From NCBI GenBank assembly GCA_030849805.1, contig JASANZ010002097.1, positions 1-45,033 on the forward strand: a DNA stretch of 45,033 nt, read 5' to 3'. The stretch is from Sergeia podlipaevii. Its lineage: Eukaryota; Euglenozoa; Kinetoplastea; Trypanosomatida; Trypanosomatidae. Each line of letters opens with the position of its first letter. Within the stretch, counting starts at the first letter, position 1. Shown one piece after another: positions 18,955-27,100 of the stretch. The translations under genes were made by a program, and so were the position numbers. Below the pieces are notes generated by a model. It saw nothing but the letters and a program-made list of their open reading frames with translations. It had not been told where the DNA came from and ran no database searches.

Positions 18955-20980
18955 GCGTAGCAGCCGCATTCACGTGCGTCATGCAACCCATCCATTCCAA
19001 GCCGTCATCGGTCCTGCAGACTGCACCGCCCTCGCAACCTGGAAACGACACTTCGCCAGTGGTGATCCCAAAAGTAATTCCACGCGGGGCGGCAGTGCCT
19101 CAACTTGCGATGACATTAAGTTTTACGACCGCGCAAACAATCACTGTTCGCTCTGCAATTGCTCTGTCGCTGGTATGACCTACGTTGTCCATCGTTGTTT
19201 TGTGGAACACTCGGCGCGCGTTGCTATTATAGAGCGTGGGGTGGCCCTTGTGAAGGCGCATATTGAGTCCACCGGCTGGGACACAAGTAAGAGCTCTCAT
19301 CGCCGTTCTGTCGCTATATCTCGTACAGGACGTCAAGGCTCTCTCCAAAGCAATAGTGGCAGTACTAGTAGTCGAGGCTGCTGTGCTCCCGTGAACAAGG
19401 GTGGAGGTGTCGGTGACGTAGGTTTACGGGTCGCGCCACTGCTGCCTAGCTTACCAGTGAACAAGACACCGACAGAGTGGACCCCAAAGGAAATTGTTGA
19501 CGCGCTGACGGACAAGTTCTGGACGAACCTCCAACCAAGGCCATACTATGAAAACACAAAGGGCACGCTCGGTGCTGCAAGGAGCTACTTGAGTGATACC
19601 GCGTCTTCAATGACATTTGGTCGTGTGCCGGAACTCAGTTCGAATCGGATTCGGGAGCGGATGTGGCGGCTGCGCTTTTTGCTGCGCTTTCTCAAAGAAA
19701 TTGGCGCACTAAGGGATTGCTTGACGCTGGTCTCGGGTCAGGTCTTTACCGCTGGTACTTTTGCTCGCACCGCGCGTTTTGAACGCGGAGAGATGATTGG
19801 GGACAATATCATGAAAGTTGTCATCAAAGATCGACTGCATGCACTGTTTCCGCCTCACGAAGGCGGCTTATGTGGTAGCTTGGGACAAGTTCAGTTTATG
19901 ATCGACTCTAACAGTGGCTTACTTGCCATATACGACTATCTCCATCTTGATGAACTCACTGGGACTTGCCTGCCCAACAGTAAAACAAAGTCAGATGTCA
20001 TTGAGTCCCTATTTGGGGAGCTTCAAACTTATATTTGGGCGTGTAAGGTGTACTGTGGCGTAGAGTCGTACGCGGCGGTGCCTGATCGTGAGTTTTCAGC
20101 CCTCTGTGATGTAGTGGAGCATGTTCTCGGTGAACTGGCCCACGTGGTGGTCATGTGGCGCGTAGAGGAAACGTTGCGCAATGCCCAGGATATGATTGCC
20201 GAGTGGGCAGTGGGGAAAGATCTGGAGAGGCGGGATGGCAGCAGTGGGAGAGCGCGTGATGGGAGATCGTTCGATAGCAATTTAGACGACGATGAAGATG
20301 ATTACAGCATTTACGGCCATCGCCGCGGCAGCACTGAACAAGAGGGGGGAGCGGCAGAAGAACATCTTGATCGCTCGCGCTACGACGCGCTTCCTCTACT
20401 GACTTCGCAGCGCAGACGACATCCAGCTGTGCCCAAATACGGTAGGAATGCCTGGTTCTATGCCACTCACATCGCCCCTACACGCGCCTGCCCTCAGCAA
20501 GAATCACTAAGGTCTCTCCAAGACGCCCCAGCGCCCCGAGTTGATGTCCCCGCGGCTGCCGTGGATAGCGACACCAACAACGTTGTGGAGGACCGCCGGG
20601 ACTATCAGACAATACTGTTGCAGGCAAGTGCGTCTGCGTCACTGCTAGATGCCACTTCTAGTACTGCTGCTGAGATGATGGCGACCTTGGGACAGGTGGG
20701 TAGTGGTAGCGTCTTAAAGGCACATCCATCATGGCTTCAAAGTGAGGTGGAGGCAGCTCGCGTGCGGCACGTGTGGGCAGAGACAGCCGCCGCACGTGTT
20801 AGGCCTGAGCGAGTGGCGGCCACGTTGATAAGAGAGTTGCACAAGTTATCTGAGCAGCTTCAGGCACCAGCAGGAAGGGGCGGCGCGGACATATCCGCTG
20901 AGAGATGTCCTCGGGCTACTGTGGGAAGTGAAGGCGTCATGGAGACACTTCGAGAAGCAATGATGGCACCTATGCGCTAG
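18908..20980 (+). CDS. RNase III endonuclease with U1-like zinc finger (KREN-type RNA-editing endonuclease)
   Basis: A 690-residue protein. Residues 1-30 (MLHSTFIHFTRGAGFRRSSR...) are basic with no acid, a good mitochondrial presequence. A C2H2 finger follows: C80, C83, H95, H101, spaced like the U1-like fingers of kinetoplastid editosome proteins. The RNase III domain shows the first signature RFERGEMIGDNIMK (E295, D299) and the second KSDVIESLFGELQ (D363, E366), so all four catalytic acids are present. This favours the active endonucleases KREN1-3, which cut mitochondrial pre-mRNA for uridine insertion or deletion, over the degenerate KREPB proteins. Residues 440-690 are acidic or alanine-rich and I see no clear dsRNA-binding domain, which KREN proteins normally carry. 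The length is nearest KREN1, but I cannot assign the type. The start at 18908 is needed to keep the presequence; the upstream open frame begins with GTG. Confidence 0.78.
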   Translation: MLHSTFIHFTRGAGFRRSSRIHVRHATHPFQAVIGPADCTALATWKRHFASGDPKSNSTRGGSASTCDDIKFYDRANNHCSLCNCSVAGMTYVVHRCFVEHSARVAIIERGVALVKAHIESTGWDTSKSSHRRSVAISRTGRQGSLQSNSGSTSSRGCCAPVNKGGGVGDVGLRVAPLLPSLPVNKTPTEWTPKEIVDALTDKFWTNLQPRPYYENTKGTLGAARSYLSDTASSMTFGRVPELSSNRIRERMWRLRFLLRFLKEIGALRDCLTLVSGQVFTAGTFARTARFERGEMIGDNIMKVVIKDRLHALFPPHEGGLCGSLGQVQFMIDSNSGLLAIYDYLHLDELTGTCLPNSKTKSDVIESLFGELQTYIWACKVYCGVESYAAVPDREFSALCDVVEHVLGELAHVVVMWRVEETLRNAQDMIAEWAVGKDLERRDGSSGRARDGRSFDSNLDDDEDDYSIYGHRRGSTEQEGGAAEEHLDRSRYDALPLLTSQRRRHPAVPKYGRNAWFYATHIAPTRACPQQESLRSLQDAPAPRVDVPAAAVDSDTNNVVEDRRDYQTILLQASASASLLDATSSTAAEMMATLGQVGSGSVLKAHPSWLQSEVEAARVRHVWAETAAARVRPERVAATLIRELHKLSEQLQAPAGRGGADISAERCPRATVGSEGVMETLREAMMAPMR

Positions 20981-21403
20981 TGCGCACACACAGCCTCTGC
21001 CTCACATCTCTCGGGGTTTTTGTTGCTTTTTTCAATTCTACCTTTTAGTTACAGAAGCCTTTGCCCGTGGGGGGAGGGGGAGGGGGAAGAAAACAGAACC
21101 AAAAAAAGTGTGAATTTATTCTTGGATAGATGATGGTGTTGACATTTGGCAGCGCAGTACTACTTGCCTTTTTTTTTTGATTCTGTCTTTCCCGCAACAT
21201 GGCACAAGCACCTTCTGTTTGATATGCATTGTTGCTCTTTCTCTTCTCTGCATCATTCTTTATCAAGGCCTTTATTTTTTGCTGTTGTTGTGATACATCT
21301 GTTGACGGTAGCAATAAATAAACATATTTATAGGCACACACATATATATATGTTGTTAACATTGTCTTTAATAGCCCCATCTGTCGTACATATACAACAC
21401 GAT
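20981..21403. other. Spacer before the small secreted-protein gene
   Basis: Contains a G-rich run (21069-21089), T runs and an AT run near 21342-21351. Candidate acceptor AGs lie at 21310-21311, 21332-21333 and 21372-21373. No other gene was seen. Confidence 0.6.
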
Positions 21404-21790
21404 ATGCACAAGAGGCGTTCCGTTCTCTGCACTGCGCTGATCGTAGTGCTCTGCGTAGTGGCGATGGTGACGCTGCCTAGCGTACGGTGCGCAGATACCG
21501 ACTCGCGACGGACGATGTGCGGCGGCATGCCCGATTGTGTGGTGGTCGTAGCAAGCAAGCAAGCTGCTTTAGCTGTCGATGGCGTGGACCTCAGCACCGA
21601 CACCATTGCCGATGTTGTTGCGAAACTACCGTCATGGTTTGGCTCTCAGCATCGTCGTCCATTATCGCTGGAGCACACAGACGGTACGTTTCTCACGGAA
21701 GGGGTGGCACTTAGCGAGCAAGGAGTGGAGGCTGGAGACTCCCTCGCTATCATCTCCACGTACCGCTCAGACATAAAAGATGATTTGTGA
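21404..21790 (+). CDS. Small secretory-pathway protein, possibly ubiquitin-like fold
   Basis: A 128-residue protein I do not recognise by name. A basic start (MHKRR) and a hydrophobic core (TALIVVLCVVAMVTL) ending near VRCA form a typical signal peptide of about 32 residues. The mature part has one early Cys pair (MCGGMPDC), then a pattern like a beta-grasp/ubiquitin fold: strand VVVVASK, strand after VDGVDL, helix IADVVAKLPSWF, strand LSLEHTDG, then GVEAGDSLAII. There is no C-terminal Gly-Gly, membrane segment or ER-retention signal; it ends KDDL. An in-frame ATG at 21350 would add 18 residues, but 21404 places the signal peptide properly. The context (between the RNase III and S18 genes) says nothing about its role. 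The fold is inference. Confidence 0.65.
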   Translation: MHKRRSVLCTALIVVLCVVAMVTLPSVRCADTDSRRTMCGGMPDCVVVVASKQAALAVDGVDLSTDTIADVVAKLPSWFGSQHRRPLSLEHTDGTFLTEGVALSEQGVEAGDSLAIISTYRSDIKDDL

Positions 21791-21830
21791 GGAGGGTCCC
21801 CCTGAGCACGATACAACGGTGTTGTTTTTA

Positions 21831-21852
21831 ATTATTATTATTATTATTATTA
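21831..21852. repeat. ATT trinucleotide microsatellite
   Basis: About seven ATT units. Confidence 0.9.
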
Positions 21853-22093
21853 CTCTTTTGCTATTAATTATCTCACATCACTTTAGGATCTAAGGTGGGA
21901 TTTGAGGTTTATTATTATTACTATTTTGTCGTTGTTGCTAGCTTTTCTATTTACAAAAAAGAGAAGACGAAACTGATATAGGCATTTAAGACTTCTTCTT
22001 TTTTCTTTCTACTACGTGTTGCACGGTGGTACGTACGCTTTCTTCATAATGATGTGCTGTAGCTCTCTTAACTCATTCCATCTATGGACCCAC

Positions 22094-22187
22094 TACTCTC
22101 TTCTTTTCCTCTCCGTTTTTATATTTTGTTTGCTTTCACCCTCAACATTCTTTTAATATCATTATTATTGTTGCGTATATACTCTAG
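22094..22187 (+). promoter_or_regulatory. Predicted trans-splice acceptor of RPS18 copy 1
   Basis: A long T/C-rich tract from 22094 has its first following AG at 22186-22187, only eight bases before the ATG at 22196. Confidence 0.6.
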
Positions 22188-22195
22188 TTTTGAGC

Positions 22196-22636
22196 ATGTC
22201 TCTGACGATCCAGCCCGAATACTTCCAGCACATCGTGCGTCTCCTCAACACCAACGTTGAGGGCAAGCGCAAGGTCCCCTTTGCCCTCCGTATGGTGAAG
22301 GGCGTTGGTATCCGCTTCGCGTACATGATCTGCAAGAAGACCGGTATCGATGTTGAGCGCCGCGCTGGCACTCTCACCGCCGACGAGGTCGACAAGATCG
22401 CCGAGGTCATCGCCGATCCCGCCAAGTTCAAGATCCCTGACTGGTTCCTGAACCGTCAGCGCGACCCCAAGACTGGCAAGACCGAGCACCTCTCCAGCTC
22501 CATGGTCGACACTCGTCTCCGCGACGATCTTGAGCGCCTGAAGAAGATCCGCGCTCACCGTGGTGTGCGTCACGCCTACGGCCTCCGCGTCCGTGGCCAG
22601 CACACCTGCACTTCTGGCCGTGGTCGCAACCACTAA
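22196..22636 (+). CDS. RPS18: 40S ribosomal protein S18 (uS13), copy 1
   Basis: A 146-residue structural protein of the small subunit head, near the P site and the B1 bridge to 60S. Recognised by the uS13 family blocks: FQHIVRLLNTNVEGKRKV, the helix-hairpin-helix-like MVKGVGIRFAYMICKKTGID, VPDWFLNRQRD-type sequence and the basic tail RAHRGVRHAYGLRVRGQHT. Codons are strongly biased to C/G endings compared with neighbouring genes, as expected for a highly expressed gene. The open frame starts with a TTG at 22190, but the ATG at 22196 is the S18 start. It is the first of a tandem pair about 806 bases apart; copy 2 differs by one residue (E8 here, D8 there). Confidence 0.97.
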   Translation: MSLTIQPEYFQHIVRLLNTNVEGKRKVPFALRMVKGVGIRFAYMICKKTGIDVERRAGTLTADEVDKIAEVIADPAKFKIPDWFLNRQRDPKTGKTEHLSSSMVDTRLRDDLERLKKIRAHRGVRHAYGLRVRGQHTCTSGRGRNH

Positions 22637-23001
22637 GCAGTATCGGGAAAGATGCACATGTCCTGTAACGTCGTTTGAGTTTTTTATTTTTTTCATTTAT
22701 TATTAAAATCAAAGAAAATGCGAACAACATTATTATGTTTATGGTTCTTCTGTGAATTCATTGCTGAACAAGGCGTGTTCTTACTTCCCCTCATTACAAA
22801 GGTGCCAGCAGGAGGTCACTAATTTGCCTGCTGTTCCCCCTCCCTTTTTGTATATATTTTTTCTTTTTATGTGTGCGATATGAACTCAATGATCTTTTTT
22901 TTTCTCCCTTTATTATTCTTCTATTTTTCGCAAATGTGACCCTTAATGCATGACTATCTGTGCCTTACATCATTTACTTGCTACAACACCATAGGACGAG
23001 A
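22637..23001. other. Spacer between the two RPS18 copies
   Basis: Carries the 3' UTR of copy 1 and a T/C tract (about 22890-22925). The acceptor AG for copy 2 is probably at 22993-22994, seven bases before its ATG. No gene was seen. Confidence 0.65.
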
Positions 23002-23442
23002 ATGTCTCTGACAATCCAGCCCGACTACTTCCAGCACATTGTGCGTCTCCTCAACACCAACGTTGAGGGCAAGCGCAAGGTCCCCTTTGCCCTCCGTATG
23101 GTGAAGGGCGTTGGTATCCGCTTCGCGTACATGATCTGCAAGAAGACCGGTATCGATGTTGAGCGCCGCGCTGGCACTCTCACCGCCGACGAGGTCGACA
23201 AGATCGCCGAGGTCATCGCCGATCCCGCCAAGTTCAAGATCCCTGACTGGTTCCTGAACCGTCAGCGCGACCCCAAGACTGGCAAGACCGAGCACCTCTC
23301 CAGCTCCATGGTCGACACCCGTCTCCGTGACGATCTTGAGCGCCTGAAGAAGATCCGCGCTCACCGTGGTGTGCGTCACGCCTACGGCCTCCGCGTCCGT
23401 GGCCAGCACACCTGCACTTCTGGCCGTGGTCGCAACCACTAA
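23002..23442 (+). CDS. RPS18: 40S ribosomal protein S18 (uS13), copy 2
   Basis: A 146-residue duplicate of the upstream S18 with the same domains and biased codons. The only protein difference I see is D8 in place of E8; the remaining differences are synonymous. The open frame begins upstream at 22960, but the ATG at 23002 restores the S18 start and follows a likely acceptor AG by seven bases. Different 5' and 3' flanks mean the two mRNAs could be regulated separately. Confidence 0.97.
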   Translation: MSLTIQPDYFQHIVRLLNTNVEGKRKVPFALRMVKGVGIRFAYMICKKTGIDVERRAGTLTADEVDKIAEVIADPAKFKIPDWFLNRQRDPKTGKTEHLSSSMVDTRLRDDLERLKKIRAHRGVRHAYGLRVRGQHTCTSGRGRNH

Positions 23443-24179
23443 GCAGTATTGGTGTGAAGTTGGTGCTTTCCAAGCGAATCTCGATCCTATTATTTTGATT
23501 TACTATAAAAAAAAACTGTTCTCTTGTTCAACAAGTGTCATCCATTGACCTGGGCACACATGGATTTTGTAGCGACGCATTGGATTGGCAATGGATGGTG
23601 TCTCTCTATGCAAACATACATTTCTTTATTCTATCCTGTGTGAATATGTTTGTGTTCTACATATGGTTACTTTTCTTCTCCACTTTTTCTCTATTTGCTT
23701 CCTCTTATAACTATACTTCTATCCAATGGTACCTTATCTTTTTTCCTCTTCTGCAGGTATTTCCTATTGAGTCATACACGATAGGATACACCCAGCTAGC
23801 TTGGGAGGAAAAGAAAAATACAGTACTTCTTCTCTTACTACTATTATTGTTTCTTCTGGTCTCCCGTTCTAGACCCTATTTACAACTAGAAGGGAACGGA
23901 AATCAGAGGATAAGAGAGAGAAGATCCACTGCGCAGTGCGGCACTTTTCACCTACCTATCTACCAAAAAAAAAAAACATTTAGAGCATCTTCTTTCTAGT
24001 GCTTGCTGACCATATCATTCCTGCCTGTGAGTGTGCCTCTTTTCTTGACGTGTAGGTGCTGCACTCTCTAGGACACAAGCTACCCCCTTTTTTTCCTTTC
24101 TTCCCCACACACACACACACACACTAGCTACGAATTCCTTTCTGCTTCATTTATATATTATAGTAATAAAGCTCTCACT
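23443..24179. other. Spacer between RPS18 copy 2 and dynein
   Basis: T-rich, with A runs near 23508 and 23966 and a CA repeat at 24106-24124. Just before dynein, AGs at 24162-24163 and 24170-24171 are likely acceptors, giving a leader under 20 bases. A 154-codon open frame here (from 23535) begins with GTG and is hydrophobic and low in complexity, so I do not count it as a gene. Confidence 0.65.
24106..24124. repeat. CA dinucleotide microsatellite
   Basis: About nine CA units upstream of the dynein gene. Confidence 0.9.
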
Positions 24180-27100
24180 ATGTCTATATCCTCCAGAGAG
24201 CTAATTGCGCTGCGTCGTGCGCAGTTGCAGAAGAGAGAGCAGGAGGTCAAGGAGGCGGAAGAGGCTAGGTGCATGGAAATCCTCTCTGGACGAGATAAGA
24301 ATGCGCTGCCACCGTGGTTACTCGAGGACAACGCCAACGAGGTCGATAACAACAGCAATCCTTCTCGCTCCCCGCGCGGCCTCAACATCTCTTCTGCTGC
24401 TGTTGCTGGCGGCGCCGCCTTTGTGTCTTCTGAAGTTGCAACTGGAGCGGCAGCGGTGACAAAGCGGCAGTCTAGTAGCAGTAATGGAGACCAGCAGTTA
24501 CCCCGAGGGCAGCGCGCCGCTCCACTACGGCCAGACCTGGTGCCCAAGGTAATGGCCCCCATAGAGTTTGTACGAGGCGAAATACCCCGCGATGAGCTGA
24601 TTTCCCGCAAGCGCACCCGCATCGAGCAAAGCCAAACAATTGAAGAGCTGCTGCGGCAGCGTGGTATTCAACTAGATGCACCACAGTCAGGTGCTTCCCC
24701 TCCCAGTGTGGCGTCCTCGGCAGAAACGGGGTGCTATCACTCCCTTCTTCCTCTTGACGCCTTTGACGACGATCAGTACGAGGATTTTACTGCTGAAGAT
24801 TGGTTGTCCCGCCTACAGCACCAGAAGAGAGAGCAAGGAGACGAGGAAGCGGCCGCTGCCGAAAGTGGTCATGCTGGCGTTAGTAAAAAGAATGCTGCTT
24901 GTGCTGCGCCAGAGGGGCTGCAGTGCAAAGTACTTCAGCAGGGTTCCCATGGAAAGGCTCTCTGGGTCAGCGCACGAGTTGTTGGTTTCTCTGCAGATAA
25001 GAGGAAATTCTGTGTGCAGCTGTCCAATGAAAAGAAAAGAAACAGCAACGTCAACAAGACTGCTTCAAAGCGGGTGAACGGGACTCCCGGCATTGCCGAC
25101 ACCTCCGCCACTGGCACGGAAGCGAACGCTGAGAGTGGCAGCTCCAGCGTCACTCTGCTTCCCCGCATTTACGTCTGCTTTGACGCGGAGTGCCCTGTCA
25201 AGTTTGCGAATCGGTTTGCCGCTGCTTACGCTCGACGCCGTATCGCTGAGGACGTTTTGCGGACGGAGCTGTACGTGGAGTCGATTCCACCGGATGAGTA
25301 TCAAACAATTGACACTACTGTGCTTGCCCGCATCCGCGATATGGCTCTCAGCACTCCATTCTTGGTAGAAGCGGAATCCAATCTTGATGTTCAGACTATT
25401 GCGGAGGAGGTGCGCGCTGACTACAGTCGCACCATGAATGCGGAACTGCTAAGACAGGCTGCTAAAAGGGGTACTTTTAACCGCCTTGTCGGGGACCTCG
25501 CGTTTATCTCTGACCTATACGCCAAGCAGCGCGCCTGCAGCGGGCGTCCCAACACCGGCGCCACGTACGCTGTCAGTGCAGAACGTGCCGAGCAGTTTGC
25601 CGCTGTCAAGGCGGCCTTCCGCTCTCGCTCTTATCTTTCCCAGACTGCCGCCGTTACGCATCTGCTACGCCAGTTTCGCGAGTGCAGTGAAAAGCTAATG
25701 GCGCATCAGGTGTTTCTGCTTGGCTCTGATCTGGAGGCGCAGCGACCACTCCCACTGATGGCATTTGATGACATTGAAACGCTAGCACTGCGCGAGAGTA
25801 TGCAGTATATGCGCGACACTTGGTCTGGCCCTACGTTTGAGATGACCAAAGAGGTCTTGTCTACTTACACACGCGCGGACGAGGTGCACCTGGAGTTCTT
25901 CGATGAGGATGCCTATAGTGGCACCAAGACACACCGTCTTCTCTCCACAATCAACTTTGAGATGCAGGACACCCTCTGCCACTTCCTCAAGACGGGCATT
26001 GAGGCCTTCACACGCTTCATCGAAGACGCCGGCAACTATATTGTGGTGGTCAATAACATTAGGGATGTGAGCATCACTGTCGGCGACTTCTTGACTACCA
26101 CCAGTGCTTTTGGCCATGATAGCCGCGTAACCGAATACTTTTTACGTAAGCCCGCGTACGAAGTCGCTCCGTTGCTGAAGGTGTCTCTGCTCGATGAGCT
26201 TAAGAGGCCCATGTCATCCCCATCCCACCACTCTACCTCGTTACGGCTACACAGCAATCGAGGGGCCAATGAGAATCATAAGGACAAGGGTGCTGGACGG
26301 GAAAGGGCCGGAGGCGAGGATGATGAGGAGAAGGAAAACGGAGGTGTCGAGGAGCTTCCTGTGGCGGTTCTCCAGTATACCTCCAACACGGAGAACATTC
26401 GCACCGCCTTAAACACGCTCGTGAAGCGCTGCCTTTCTGTTCACAGTGAAATCCGCACCGTTGAGCGGCGTCTTTTTGACTTTCTCTATGATCCCTCGAC
26501 TGCATTCGTCTCTACTATTACCGCAGACGATCCCTTCATTGTGTCTTGCTTGAAGCGTATGGAGGTTGTGCTGGAGCGCACCGCCATCTCCATGGATGAG
26601 TACCTCGCCACTTACCAGGATTACAACGACATCGTTGCTCTTGATGTTGAGACTTACATTGAGGAGTTCAAGGAACGGTTCAATCGCACCCGTGGTGTGG
26701 AGGCAGAGATCCAGAAGTACCTGAATTACCAGAGCAAGATTCTGAAGAACATCCCTGGCGAGACAAACCTGGGCCTTGTACGCATCGACTGCACCGACCT
26801 CCGCCGCCGCCTGGCAAACAAGTGCGCGCTGGTGGCGAGTCAGATCCTGAACGTCATGGCAGACCGCGCGCTCAGCAAGGAGGACGATGTGGACCAGCGC
26901 TTCTCGGCACTCTACGAGACACTCATGAAACCGACCGAAACACCCGAGGAGGTGGTGGCTACGAAGGACTTCATCAAGACGATCCCAGAGCAGGTGTTTG
27001 ACCTGCAGCTGCTTATTCAGGAGGCACGCGAGATACACGACGTGCTTGATCTCTTTCAGCGCGCACTTTCAGAGGAGGAGTTCAACAAGAAGTGGAAAGC

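Larger units (their letters stand above)
21791..22195. other. Spacer before RPS18 copy 1
   Basis: Contains an ATT repeat at 21831-21852 and further ATT runs, then a pyrimidine-rich tract leading to the S18 acceptor. No gene was seen. Confidence 0.7.
22196..23452. repeat. RPS18: Tandem duplication of the RPS18 coding region
   Basis: Two direct copies (22196-22646 and 23002-23452) are almost identical through the coding region. By eye there are five base differences, all near the two ends of the gene. Identity stops about ten bases past the stop codon, and the 5' flanks and spacer are unrelated. Confidence 0.9.

Noticed and set aside
18861..19178. 105-codon frame overlapping the start of the RNase III gene
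   Set aside because: It competes with the frame that carries the presequence and zinc finger. It shares a frame with the decayed segment upstream, so I considered an intron of about 500 bases, but no consensus 5' splice site fits and cis-introns are extremely rare here.
23535..23999. 154-codon plus-strand open frame between RPS18 copy 2 and dynein
   Set aside because: It begins with GTG and is largely hydrophobic translation of T-rich spacer; there is no domain pattern and no suitable ATG.
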